Positions 8,582-16,576 of a stretch of 22,681 bases of DNA are shown here, one piece after another. The DNA is taken from assembly GCA_023433515.1 (NCBI GenBank), contig JAEZCN010000026.1, forward strand, positions 1-22,681, in the 5' to 3' direction. Under the pieces are notes generated by a model. The model was given only the letters and a program-made list of their open reading frames with translations. It searched no databases and was not told the origin of the DNA. Each line of letters begins with the position of its first letter. Positions within the stretch are counted from its first letter, which is position 1. Source of the stretch: Pseudomonadota bacterium. Lineage in GTDB: Bacteria > Pseudomonadota > Gammaproteobacteria > Steroidobacterales > Steroidobacteraceae. Position numbers and translations under genes: made by a program.

Positions 8582-10288
8582 ATGCGCTGGTCCCAATACC
8601 CGGTCAACACGACCAAGGAAACTCCCGCCGATGCCGAAGTCGTGAGCCATCAGCTCATGCTGCGCGCGGGCCTCATTCGCAAGCTCGCCGCCGGGCTGTA
8701 CACCTGGATGCCGCTGGGCCTGCGCGCCATGCGCAAGGTCGAGAAGGTCGTACGCGAGGAGATGGATCGTGCCGGCGCGCTGGAACTGCTCATGCCGGGC
8801 GTCATTCCCGCCGAATTGTGGGCCGAGTCCGGCAGGTGGGAGCAGTTCGGCCCCGAGCTGCTGCGCATCAAGGACCGCCACGAGCGCGACTTCTGCCTCG
8901 GTCCCACGCACGAGGAAGTGATCACCGACATCGCGCGCAACGAGCTCAAGAGCTACCGCCAGCTGCCGGTGAACTTCTACCAGGTCCAGATGAAATTCCG
9001 CGACGAACGCCGGCCACGTTTCGGCGTGATGCGCGCGCGCGAATTCCTCATGAAGGACGCGTACTCCTTCCACTTGACCGAGCAGTCGTTGCAGGAAGGG
9101 TACGACGCGATGCATCGCGCCTACACGGCGATCTTCACCCGGCTGGGTCTCAAGTTCCGCTCGGTGAAGGCGGATACGGGCGCCATCGGCGGCAGCGGCT
9201 CCGAGGAGTTCCACGTGCTCGCCGAATCCGGCGAGGACGCCATCGTCTTCTCCGATGGCGACAGCTACGCCGCGAACATCGAACTCGCCAGCGCGGTGGC
9301 TCCGTCGACGCCGCGCGCGGCGTCGAGCGCCTCGATGGCGGAAGTGGCGACTCCGAATGCCGGTACGATCGAAGCCCTCACCGCTTTCCTGAAAGTCGAC
9401 GCGAGCAAGGTCGCGAAGACCTTGTTAGTCGAAGGCGCCGATGGCGGCGTCGTGGCGCTGGTAGTGCGCGGCGATCACGTGTTGAACGCGGTGAAGGCGC
9501 AAAAACTGCCCGGCGTCGCGAACCCGCTGCGCATGGCGTCGGGCGCGGCCATTTCCGCCGGCACGGGCGCGGAGGCCGGATACATCGGACCCGTCGGTTT
9601 CAAGGGCAAGGTTTATGCCGATCATTCGGCCGTCGCGCTCGCGGATTTCGTCTGTGGCGCGAACAAGAAAGACGCGCACCTCACGGGCGTGAACTGGGGT
9701 CGGGACCTGCCCGAACCGGTCGCGGTCGACATCCGCAACGTGGTGCCGGGCGACCCCTCGCCCACCGGCAAGGGGACCTTGTCCATCGCGCGCGGCATCG
9801 AGGTCGGCCACATCTTCCAGCTCGGCAGGAAGTACAGCGAGTCCATGGGCGCGACCGTGCTCGACGAAACCGGCAAGGCGGCCACCCTGCACATGGGCTG
9901 CTACGGGATCGGTGTGACGCGCGTCGTAGCCGCGGCCATTGAACAGAATCATGATGCCCGCGGCATCATCTGGCCGGACGCCATCGCGCCCTTCCAGGTG
10001 GTCATCGTTCCGCTCAACGCATCGAAGTCGCAACGTGTCCGGGATACCGCAGAACGCCTCTACAACGACCTGCTCGCCGCCGGTTACGACGTGCTGCTCG
10101 ACGACCGCGACGAGCGACCGGGCGTCAAGTTCGCGGACTCCGAGCTCATCGGAATCCCGCACCGCGTGGTGGTGGGCGAGCGCGGCCTCGAGGCCGGCAA
10201 GCTCGAATACCGCCACCGGCGCGCCGAGGCGGCCGAAGAATTCCCCCTCGCCGATGCGATTGCCACGTTGCGCGCGAAGCTCGGGTAG
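8582..10288 (+). CDS. proS: Prolyl-tRNA synthetase, bacterial type with editing insert
   Basis: Charges tRNA-Pro. The 568-residue length fits the bacterial form of about 570 residues. The N-terminal MRWSQYPVNTTKETPADAEV leads into the class-II catalytic core with FCLGPTHEEV, motif 2 (RDERRPRFGVMRAREFLMKDAYSFH, seen in consecutive parts at about 140-164) and motif 3 (GCYGIGVTRVVAAAIEQNHD, about 439-458). Between them, about residues 225-400, is the YbaK-like editing insert that hydrolyses Ala-tRNA-Pro, including DASKVAKTLLVEG. The C-terminal anticodon-binding domain contains DDRDERPGVKFADSELIGIP. There is no ribosome-binding site in front of the ATG, and the predicted transcript start is about 5 nt upstream, so the mRNA may be essentially leaderless. 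Confidence 0.98.
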   Translation: MRWSQYPVNTTKETPADAEVVSHQLMLRAGLIRKLAAGLYTWMPLGLRAMRKVEKVVREEMDRAGALELLMPGVIPAELWAESGRWEQFGPELLRIKDRHERDFCLGPTHEEVITDIARNELKSYRQLPVNFYQVQMKFRDERRPRFGVMRAREFLMKDAYSFHLTEQSLQEGYDAMHRAYTAIFTRLGLKFRSVKADTGAIGGSGSEEFHVLAESGEDAIVFSDGDSYAANIELASAVAPSTPRAASSASMAEVATPNAGTIEALTAFLKVDASKVAKTLLVEGADGGVVALVVRGDHVLNAVKAQKLPGVANPLRMASGAAISAGTGAEAGYIGPVGFKGKVYADHSAVALADFVCGANKKDAHLTGVNWGRDLPEPVAVDIRNVVPGDPSPTGKGTLSIARGIEVGHIFQLGRKYSESMGATVLDETGKAATLHMGCYGIGVTRVVAAAIEQNHDARGIIWPDAIAPFQVVIVPLNASKSQRVRDTAERLYNDLLAAGYDVLLDDRDERPGVKFADSELIGIPHRVVVGERGLEAGKLEYRHRRAEAAEEFPLADAIATLRAKLG

Positions 10289-10304
10289 CTATCTAATCCG
10301 GGGC

Positions 10305-10949
10305 ATGCGCTTCGTCCTGCCCCTGCTCGCCCTGCTGCCGCTTGCCTCGGCTCCGTCTACTGCTTTGGCGGCTCCGGCCGTGGAAGCGCAGCGCGAGCCC
10401 GAGCTCAAGAGCGCCGTCCAGCACGCGATCGACCAGGCGGAATGTTTCGAGGATCGTTACGACTCCGCCGTCTGGTACAAGATGATGGAGCCGCGTCTGC
10501 GCAAGCGCGTGCCGGATCGCGAGGAGCGCATGGCGATCCTCAAGAACGTCTTCTGCGAGGCGAATCGCCCGGGCGAGATACGCATTCCGCCCGGGCTCGT
10601 CATGGCCATCATGGAGATCGAGAGCAATTTCAATCGCTACGCGGTTTCACACGCGGGTGCGGTGGGATTGATGCAGGTCATGCCCTTCTGGCCGGAGAAT
10701 CTCGGCATGCGCCGGCACCAGCTCGTGAAGGTCTCCGAGAACATCCGCATGGGCTGCGCGATCTTCCGGTTCTATCTCAAACGCGAGAACAACAACATCG
10801 CGCGCGCGCTGGCGCGTTACAACGGCAGCGTCGGCAAGCGCTGGTATTCCGACAAGGTGATCGACCAGTGGACGCGCTGGAACGGCGCGGACGATCTCGG
10901 CCATTCATATCACGACCGTCACGCCGAGCTGAATCCCGTCAGCCGCTGA
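10305..10949 (+). CDS. Small lytic transglycosylase (SLT domain), exported
   Basis: Cleaves the glycan strands of peptidoglycan in the periplasm. The 214-residue product starts with a signal peptide (MRFVLPLLALLPLASAPSTA, cleavage after ALA near residue 22). The SLT fold follows. IES-NFNRYAVSHAGAVGLMQ has the catalytic Glu at residue 106, then VMPFWPENLG, and ARALARYNGSVGKRWYSD is the substrate-groove AxxxYNG motif. The start at 10305 is preceded by CCGGGG 1-2 nt upstream, close for a ribosome site, but it is the only start giving a clean signal peptide. It lies 16 bp after proS and probably is co-transcribed. Its last 31 bp overlap the convergent acylphosphatase gene. Confidence 0.92.
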   Translation: MRFVLPLLALLPLASAPSTALAAPAVEAQREPELKSAVQHAIDQAECFEDRYDSAVWYKMMEPRLRKRVPDREERMAILKNVFCEANRPGEIRIPPGLVMAIMEIESNFNRYAVSHAGAVGLMQVMPFWPENLGMRRHQLVKVSENIRMGCAIFRFYLKRENNNIARALARYNGSVGKRWYSDKVIDQWTRWNGADDLGHSYHDRHAELNPVSR

Positions 10950-11197
10950 GCTTCCGACTCGTCGCACGGCGTCGTCTCGACGCCCGTCACCTTCGAGGCG
11001 GGCGATCCTTCCCATAACCACGCGATGAACTGCTCGACCGTGGCCTGATCTCCACAGGCCAGCACTTCGACGCGGCCGTCGGGCAGATTGCGCGCGAAAC
11101 CCTTGAGGCCACACGACTCCGCCTTGCGCACGCAGGTTGCGCGGTAGAAGACGCCCTGGACCCGGCCGGACACCCATGATCGGCGGCAAACAACCAT
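10919..11197 (-). CDS. acyP: Acylphosphatase
   Basis: A 92-residue enzyme that hydrolyses acyl phosphates. The family signature is intact: VSGRVQGVFYRATC with catalytic Arg19 and GFARNLPDGRVEVLACG with catalytic Asn37. Length is normal. The gene converges on the lytic transglycosylase and their 3' ends overlap by 31 bp. It is divergent from the WrbA-like gene, with 24 bp between the two starts. The ATG at 11197 has no obvious ribosome site. A later in-frame start would lose the conserved beta-1 strand, so I keep it. Confidence 0.93.
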   Translation of the reverse strand: MVVCRRSWVSGRVQGVFYRATCVRKAESCGLKGFARNLPDGRVEVLACGDQATVEQFIAWLWEGSPASKVTGVETTPCDESEAQRLTGFSSA

Positions 11198-11221
11198 GCG
11201 GCATGTTTATCATGGAGCACC

Positions 11222-11836
11222 ATGACCGAGATACTCATCATCTACTACACCCGCTACGGCGCCGTGGGCGAACTCGCGCGCCACGCGGCGCGCGGCGTCG
11301 AATCCGTTCCGGGTTGCAGCGCCACATTGCGCACGGTGCCGCCCGTGAGCGCCGAGAGCGAACGTCCCGTGAAGACCGTGCCCGATGCGGGCGCCCCTTA
11401 CGCGACGCTCGAGGAGCTGCGCCGCTGCGACGGCCTGTTGTTAGGCAGTCCGACCCGATTCGGCAACATGGCCGCGCCGCTCAAGTACTTCATCGACGGC
11501 ACCTCGTCGGTATGGCTCGACGGCTCGCTCGCGGGAAAACCGGCCGCCGTATTCTCCTCGTCGCAGACCATGCACGGCGGCCAGGAAACCACGCTGCTCA
11601 CGATGGCATTGCCGCTGATCCACCACGGCATGTTGTTCATGGGTGTGCCGTTCACCGAGAAGGCGCTCAACCAGACGCGCAGCGGGGGCACGCCTTATGG
11701 CGCCACGCACGTCGCGGGTCTCGCGCCGCAGCCCGCGACGCTCAGCGAGGACGAGATCACGCTCGCGCACGTGCTCGGCAAGCGGGTCGGGGAAGTCGCG
11801 GCGACGCTGGCCGCAGGCCGCGCGGGACGTAGATAG
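11222..11836 (+). CDS. wrbA: NAD(P)H:quinone oxidoreductase, WrbA flavoprotein family
   Basis: A 204-residue FMN-binding flavodoxin-like quinone reductase that reduces quinones by two electrons and limits oxidative stress. The FMN phosphate loop is the N-terminal ILIIYYTRYGAVGELAR. The WrbA signature LLLGSPTRFGNMAAPLKYFIDG and FSSSQTMHGGQETTLL follow, then GMLFMGVPF and GGTPYGATHVAG. GGAG lies 4 nt before the ATG. It appears monocistronic, since the next gene converges on it after 21 bp without a recognisable terminator. Confidence 0.93.
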   Translation: MTEILIIYYTRYGAVGELARHAARGVESVPGCSATLRTVPPVSAESERPVKTVPDAGAPYATLEELRRCDGLLLGSPTRFGNMAAPLKYFIDGTSSVWLDGSLAGKPAAVFSSSQTMHGGQETTLLTMALPLIHHGMLFMGVPFTEKALNQTRSGGTPYGATHVAGLAPQPATLSEDEITLAHVLGKRVGEVAATLAAGRAGRR

Positions 11837-11857
11837 GCGCCCGCGGAGTATTCCGGC

Positions 11858-12553
11858 TCAGCCGGCCTTGGCGTCGACGATGCCGCGGATGAACGGCACC
11901 GTGATCCGACGCTGCGCGGCGAACGCCGCGTCGTCGAGCGTATCGAGGATGTCGCACAGCGAGCGCATGTCGCGCGGAAAACGCCGCTGCAGATACCGCG
12001 CGGTTTCCGCGGGGAGCTCGAACCCGCGCAACCGTGCCCTCAGGTACAACGCCTCGAGCTGTTCGTCGTCGTTGAGCTCGCGCACCACGAATGCGGTGGC
12101 GGACGCCAGTCGCGACTTGAGATCGGCCAGGTCGAACGCGACGTGCGCGGCGTTTTCGCGTGCCGCGAACAACAGGGTCGTGTTCCGCTCGAGCGCGCGC
12201 TGCCACGACGAGAACAGCTTTTGTTCCCAGTCGGCGAAACCCGCGATGCTCTGCACGTCGTCGTAACAGGCCACGTCGAGCGTCTCGGCGCCATCGAGCG
12301 CCGCCGGACCGAACGGCAGCAGCGATTCGAGGGGCAGATAGGCGGCGCGCACGCCGGACGGAACGGCGGCGCACACCGCTTGCAGCAGGTGCGATTTTCC
12401 GGCCGTGTGCGGGCCGGCGATCCAGGTGGCCCCCGCCGGCCGGGTCGCCGAAAGATTGCGCAGGTGCTCGACGAGCTCGACGTTGCGCGCGGTCAGGAAA
12501 CTCGCGAACGTCGCGCGCTCTTTCAGTTGTACGCCGAGTGTCAGCTGTCGCAT
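11858..12553 (-). CDS. hda: DnaA regulatory inactivator Hda
   Basis: With the DNA-loaded sliding clamp, Hda stimulates hydrolysis of DnaA-bound ATP and so prevents re-initiation of replication. The 231-residue product starts MRQLTLGVQL, which contains the N-terminal clamp-binding motif (QLTLG). It then shows a DnaA-like AAA+ core: Walker A GPHTAGKSH (47-55), LDVACYDDVQSIAG as Walker B, and SRLASATAFVV as the sensor/arginine-finger area. The usual DnaA DNA-binding domain is absent, as expected. It lies 16 bp downstream of the phosphatidyltransferase gene on the same strand, and the DUF2066-phosphatidyltransferase-hda order is one I associate with gammaproteobacteria. Confidence 0.94.
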   Translation of the reverse strand: MRQLTLGVQLKERATFASFLTARNVELVEHLRNLSATRPAGATWIAGPHTAGKSHLLQAVCAAVPSGVRAAYLPLESLLPFGPAALDGAETLDVACYDDVQSIAGFADWEQKLFSSWQRALERNTTLLFAARENAAHVAFDLADLKSRLASATAFVVRELNDDEQLEALYLRARLRGFELPAETARYLQRRFPRDMRSLCDILDTLDDAAFAAQRRITVPFIRGIVDAKAG

Positions 12554-12569
12554 CGGGAACTCGGTCGCT

Positions 12570-13115
12570 TCAGGATCCGGTCGCGAGCGCGCGGCGCGTG
12601 AACATCGACAGGTAGTCGGCGCCCGAGGCGATGGTGGTGAGCAGCGTCACGATGGCGAGCGCCGTGACCATCTCGCGGGTCGGGAAGCCGGCCGCGGCAC
12701 CGAGGATCGCGGCGAGCGCAACCGCGAGCTGGAAGCCGGTGTTGACCTTGCTCAGCATCGTGGGCCGGCCATGCAGCGGTCCGAACCACAGCCGGTAGAT
12801 GACCGCGCCGCCACCGATCATGACGTCGCGCGCCACGACCACGGCCGTGAGCCACCAGGGCAGCAGGTTGATCCAGGTCGCGGCGAGGAACAGCGAGACG
12901 AGGAGTAGTTTGTCCGCCAGCGGGTCGAGGATCTTGCCGAGGTGCGAGGTCCAGTTGAATCGCTTCGCGAGCCAGCCGTCGAGACCGTCCGAGACCGCGC
13001 AGACCGCGACGAAACCGAGCGCGGTCCAGTATTCGCCGGCATACAGCGCGGCGATCGTGGGCCAGATCAGCGCGATGCGAACGAGACAGATGAAATTGGG
13101 AAGGTGACGCAGCAC
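12570..13115 (-). CDS. CDP-alcohol phosphatidyltransferase, PgsA-like
   Basis: A membrane enzyme probably making phosphatidylglycerophosphate or a related phospholipid. The 181-residue product has the family motif D43-G-L-D46-G-W-L-A-K51, G60, D64 and D68. The residue after Ala is Lys instead of the consensus Arg. About five or six hydrophobic segments are visible. GTG 13115 (VLRHLPNFICLVRI) begins exactly at the conserved N-terminus and lies 5 bp after the DUF2066 stop codon. No good ribosome site is seen, so coupling to the upstream gene is likely. It resembles PgsA but is a second-type homologue. Whether it makes PGP or another CDP-alcohol product is not shown by sequence. Confidence 0.88.
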   Translation of the reverse strand: MLRHLPNFICLVRIALIWPTIAALYAGEYWTALGFVAVCAVSDGLDGWLAKRFNWTSHLGKILDPLADKLLLVSLFLAATWINLLPWWLTAVVVARDVMIGGGAVIYRLWFGPLHGRPTMLSKVNTGFQLAVALAAILGAAAGFPTREMVTALAIVTLLTTIASGADYLSMFTRRALATGS

Positions 13116-13120
13116 GTTTG

Positions 13121-14080
13121 CTAGTTCAGGCGGAACGCGAGATGTCCTCCCGCCTCGGGATCGCCGCGGGTGAGATACGGGTTGGTCGAAAGCGAATCGA
13201 GCAAGTTGTCGGTGCCGCCGCGCACGAGCACCGAAAACGTGGCGCGCGATCCGGCCGCTTCGGCCAGATGCACGCCGCGCACGACGGGGGATTCGGCGAG
13301 AAGCTGCGAAGCCCGCGCGTATTCCCGCAGGCCGGGCACGTTTTCGATCTCGACCAATAGTTCGACTTCGGGCAACGACGCATTCGCGATGTCCTGGCGC
13401 GCGAAGACGTCGGCCGCGACGTTCACGCCTTCCTCGAGCGCGCCGCTCCAGCTTTCGTTGACACCGGGCGCCGTCAGCGCCCAGCGCCACGCGCCACCGC
13501 CCGGCACCGCGTCGCCATATCCGACGAGCACCGCGTCGGCGCCGAGGCGCTGCGCGGTCGCCAGGCCGGTGTCGGCGGGGATGTCCCCCATCGCGGGCAG
13601 GCCCACGCCTTCGGGCCGCGCCACGCGGATCGGTTGCCCGCGGCGATTGGCGGTCGCATCGAGCGCACCCTCGACCTGTCGCCGGGATTCGAAGGCGCCG
13701 CTCGCGGGTCCCCCGGTGAGCACGATCAGCACCAGTGGCCGCTCGCTCGACCAGATCGTGCGGCCGGCCGCGAGGATGTCGCGCTCGAGCGCCGCGGCAT
13801 CGAAGACCACCTGGACGCCGGGACCGCTCGCCGGCGGCCGCGTGACGAGCACGTATTGCTGCGCGTTCGCGAGAATGCCCGAGAGGGCGGGATCATTGGC
13901 CGCATCGCGCGATCCGGTCGCGCGCACCAGCACCTGGCGCAGCGCGGCCTGCGCCTGCACGGCGGCGTCGGTCTGCGCGGCGACGGTCGCCTCGTAGACG
14001 CGTACCTGGCGCAGGGCGAAAGCGTCGCGCGCGACCAGCAGCAGCACGGCGCCGACTAAACTGACGATGAATGTGCGCAT
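13121..14080 (-). CDS. DUF2066 domain-containing exported protein
   Basis: A 319-residue protein of unknown function with an N-terminal signal peptide (MRTFIVSLVGAVLLLVARDAFA). Conserved elements are VRATGSRDAANDPAL near residue 53, the downstream ANAQQYV, and a middle region with ADAVLVGYGD. It is the first gene of a three-gene unit with the PgsA-like enzyme and hda, and it is divergent from purM. TATTGT on this strand (14092-14087) is followed by the ATG at 14080 after only six bases, so a leaderless transcript is possible. I can assign no role beyond a periplasmic or membrane-associated location. Confidence 0.85.
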   Translation of the reverse strand: MRTFIVSLVGAVLLLVARDAFALRQVRVYEATVAAQTDAAVQAQAALRQVLVRATGSRDAANDPALSGILANAQQYVLVTRPPASGPGVQVVFDAAALERDILAAGRTIWSSERPLVLIVLTGGPASGAFESRRQVEGALDATANRRGQPIRVARPEGVGLPAMGDIPADTGLATAQRLGADAVLVGYGDAVPGGGAWRWALTAPGVNESWSGALEEGVNVAADVFARQDIANASLPEVELLVEIENVPGLREYARASQLLAESPVVRGVHLAEAAGSRATFSVLVRGGTDNLLDSLSTNPYLTRGDPEAGGHLAFRLN

Positions 14081-14090
14081 TGGCTACAAT
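14061..14090 (+). promoter_or_regulatory. purM: Promoter of the purMN operon
   Basis: CTGACG (14061-14066) and TACAAT (14085-14090) are spaced 18 bp, giving a start near 14097 and a leader of about 42 nt. The leader contains a small CGGGC/GCCCG hairpin. No clear PurR palindrome is visible. Confidence 0.6.
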
Positions 14091-14138
14091 ATCGCACGTT
14101 TTTTCCCGGGCTGTCGTGCCCGCAGACACAAGCCATTC

Positions 14139-15170
14139 ATGACCGAATCCGGACTCACCTACCGAGACGCAGGCGTCGATATCGACGCGGGCGACGAGCT
14201 CGTCGAACGCATCAAACCAGTGGTCAGGCGCACGATGCGCCGCGAGGTCCTCGCCGGCATCGGCGGCTTCGGCGCGCTCGTCGAGGTGCCACTCGACCGC
14301 TACCGCAAGCCCGTACTGGTCTCCGGCACGGACGGCGTCGGCACGAAGCTCAGGCTCGCGATCGACACGGGGCGGCACGACAAGATCGGCATCGACCTCG
14401 TCGCGATGTGCGCGAACGATGTCGCGGTCTCGGGCGCGGAACCGCTGTTCTTCCTCGACTATTACGCCACCGGGAAGCTCAAGGTGGAAGTCGCCGAGTC
14501 GGTGATCCGCGGCATCGCCGAGGGCTGCGAACTCGCCGGCGCGGCGCTGGTCGGCGGCGAAACCGCCGAGATGCCTGGCATGTATCACGGCGATGACTAC
14601 GATCTCGCAGGCTTCTGTGTCGGCATCGTCGAGCGCGACCGCATCATCGACGGCGCCACGACGGCCGCGGGCGACGTCGTGATCGGTCTCTCCTCTTCCG
14701 GACCGCATTCGAACGGCTATTCGCTGATCCGCAAGCTGGTGTCCGTGGCGGGCGCGAACGAAAAAACGCAGCTCGACGGCAAGCCGCTGTTCGATCGGCT
14801 GCTGACTCCGACCCGCATCTACGTGAAGTCGATGCTCGCGCTCGCGCGGAAGATCCCGGTGAAGGGATTCGCCCACATCACGGGCGGCGGTCTCACCGAC
14901 AACATCCCGCGCGTGATTCCGGAGGGGCTCGAGGTCGTGCTGCAGCGGCGCTCGTGGGCGCGCGATCCGGTGTTCGACTGGCTGGCCGCCGCGGGCAAGG
15001 TCAGCGCCGCCGAGATGTATCGCACGTTCAACTGCGGCATCGGCATGGTGGTGGTGGTCGCACCGGCCGACGTGGATGCCGCCCTCGCCCAGCTGCGCGC
15101 GACCGGTGAAACCGCGAGCGTGATCGGCGTTCTCGGGCGTGGCTCCCGCGGTGTGGTGATCGAAGAATGA
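14139..15170 (+). CDS. purM: Phosphoribosylformylglycinamidine cyclo-ligase (AIR synthetase)
   Basis: Catalyses the ATP-dependent closure of the imidazole ring (FGAM to AIR) in purine synthesis. The 343-residue protein has LTYRDAGVDIDAGDELVERI at the N-terminus, GIGGFGALVEV, VSGTDGVGTKLRLA, the Asp-rich GIDLVAMCANDVAVSGAEPL, GGETAEMPGMY and the ATP-binding HITGGGLTDNIPRV. Length is as expected. ATG 14139 (MTESGLTY) is chosen over an upstream in-frame ATG at 14067, because that one overlaps the promoter and the divergent DUF2066 start. Its stop overlaps the purN start by 4 bp (ATGA), so the two genes are coupled. Confidence 0.98.
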   Translation: MTESGLTYRDAGVDIDAGDELVERIKPVVRRTMRREVLAGIGGFGALVEVPLDRYRKPVLVSGTDGVGTKLRLAIDTGRHDKIGIDLVAMCANDVAVSGAEPLFFLDYYATGKLKVEVAESVIRGIAEGCELAGAALVGGETAEMPGMYHGDDYDLAGFCVGIVERDRIIDGATTAAGDVVIGLSSSGPHSNGYSLIRKLVSVAGANEKTQLDGKPLFDRLLTPTRIYVKSMLALARKIPVKGFAHITGGGLTDNIPRVIPEGLEVVLQRRSWARDPVFDWLAAAGKVSAAEMYRTFNCGIGMVVVVAPADVDAALAQLRATGETASVIGVLGRGSRGVVIEE

Positions 15171-15820
15171 AGCTGCCCGTCGCGGTGGTCATCTCCGGCC
15201 GCGGCAGCAACATGGAAGCCATCGCGCGCGCGGCGCTCGCGCCCGGCAGCCGCTACGAAGTAGTCAGGGTCATCGCCGACCGCGACACGGCCGGCGGAAT
15301 CGCGCGTGCCGCGGCGCTCGGCGTGCCGACCTCGGTCGTGCCCGTGAGGCAGTTTCCCGATCGCGAGACCTTCGATGCCGCGCTGGCTTCCGAGATCGAA
15401 ACCTGTGGCGCGCGACTCGTCGCGCTCGCGGGTTTCATGCGGATCCTCTCGGAAGGATTCGTGCAGCGATTCGCGGGAAAGCTGCTCAACATCCATCCCT
15501 CGCTGCTGCCCAGGTACAAGGGCCTCGATACGCATGCGCGGGCGATCGCGGCCCGCGATTCGCACCACGGCGCGAGCGTGCACTACGTCACGCCCGAGCT
15601 CGACGGCGGACCCGTGATCATGCAGGGACGCCTCAGGATCCGCGCGGGCGACACGCCGGAAACCCTTTCAGCGCGGGTTCATACGCTCGAACACATCATC
15701 TACCCGCATGTCTGCTCGCTCATTGCCACCGGTCGGGTCGCCTGGCGCGAAGGCGCCGTGTATTTCGACGGCGAACCGCTCGCCGAGCCGCTCGTCGAGG
15801 AAAGCGATGAAGCTGCTTGA
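15167..15820 (+). CDS. purN: Phosphoribosylglycinamide formyltransferase (GAR transformylase)
   Basis: Transfers a formyl group from 10-formyl-tetrahydrofolate to GAR, the third step of purine synthesis. The 217-residue protein has the phosphate loop VVISGRGSNM, the catalytic N108-I-H110 in LLNIHPSLLPRYKG, and D146 in HYVTPELDGGPVI. These equal Asn106/His108/Asp144 of the E. coli enzyme. Its first bases overlap purM (ATGA), and its end overlaps the DUF3108 gene by 14 bp. Confidence 0.98.
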   Translation: MKLPVAVVISGRGSNMEAIARAALAPGSRYEVVRVIADRDTAGGIARAAALGVPTSVVPVRQFPDRETFDAALASEIETCGARLVALAGFMRILSEGFVQRFAGKLLNIHPSLLPRYKGLDTHARAIAARDSHHGASVHYVTPELDGGPVIMQGRLRIRAGDTPETLSARVHTLEHIIYPHVCSLIATGRVAWREGAVYFDGEPLAEPLVEESDEAA

Positions 15821-16508
15821 GCGCGTGTTCGTCGTGCTCGCGCTCTGCACCGCCGCAGCGCTCGCGGACCCCGTCGACATGAAGCCGTTCCGCGCGAACT
15901 ACGTGGTCGAATGGAAAGGCATCTCGGCCGCCAGTTCGTCGATCGAATTGCGCGCGCTGGGCGACGGCACGTTCGAATACGAAACGATGAACGAGCCGCG
16001 CGGCATGTTCCGCATGGCGCTACCGGATTCGTTGTCGCAGACCAGCACTTTCAAGATCGTGGACGGGCACGTCGTGCCGCAGCGGTTTCGCGGCACCGAC
16101 GAGAAGGAACGGCCCATCGACCTGCGTTTCGACTGGAAGAACAAGCGCGTCACCGGCACGGCCAAGGGAAATCCGGTGGACGCCGAGCTGCCCGAGAACG
16201 CGCAGGACCCGATGTCCCTGCAGATCGCGTCGTTGCGCAATCTCCAGGAACGGAAGCTCCACGATACCGTGTGGCTCGTGGACGGCGATGGCAAGGTGAA
16301 GGAATACCAGCTCAAGCTCGAAGGCGAAAAGCAGATCGACACCGCGCTCGGCCGGTTCGACACGCTGGTCTACACGAGCCAGCGTTCCGGCTCCCAGCGC
16401 CTCACGCGCACGTGGGTCGCCCCGGCCCTCGGCTATCTACCCGTGAAGGCCGAACGCACCCGCAAGGGCAAACTGGAATTCACCCTGCTCATCGAGTCGA
16501 TCGACTAG
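15807..16508 (+). CDS. DUF3108 domain-containing periplasmic protein
   Basis: A 233-residue protein of unknown role with a signal peptide (MKLLERVFVVLALCTAAALA) and a beta-rich DUF3108 body containing YVVEWKGISAASSSIEL, MALPDSLSQTSTF and a C-terminal RTWVAPALGYLPVKAERTRKG. The last segment is the best-conserved part of the family. The start is clear: GAGGAAA stands 3 nt before ATG 15807, inside the end of purN. It is the third gene of a purM-purN-DUF3108 operon. I associate this order with gammaproteobacteria. A cell-envelope function is possible but not demonstrated here. Confidence 0.9.
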   Translation: MKLLERVFVVLALCTAAALADPVDMKPFRANYVVEWKGISAASSSIELRALGDGTFEYETMNEPRGMFRMALPDSLSQTSTFKIVDGHVVPQRFRGTDEKERPIDLRFDWKNKRVTGTAKGNPVDAELPENAQDPMSLQIASLRNLQERKLHDTVWLVDGDGKVKEYQLKLEGEKQIDTALGRFDTLVYTSQRSGSQRLTRTWVAPALGYLPVKAERTRKGKLEFTLLIESID

Positions 16509-16530
16509 CAGCCCCTCTTTCACTTCACGG

Positions 16531-16551
16531 ACGGCCCCGCGTCGGGGCCGT
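16531..16551. terminator. Perfect GC hairpin between convergent DUF3108 and dcd genes
   Basis: ACGGCCCC-GCGTC-GGGGCCGT is a perfect 8-bp stem with a 5-nt loop in the 68-bp gap between two convergent genes. There is no T-tract on either strand, so it is terminator-like rather than a textbook intrinsic terminator. It could act for both directions. Confidence 0.5.
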
Positions 16552-16576
16552 TCTCCGATGTGGCGCCTGCGCCTGA

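Noticed and set aside
14091..14115. PurR-like box in the purM leader
   Set aside because: The bases ATCGCACGTTTTTTC resemble half a PurR site, but the palindrome cannot be aligned without a gap.
16531..16551. Classical rho-independent terminator
   Set aside because: The stem is perfect, but no T-tract follows on either strand. It is kept only as a terminator-like hairpin.
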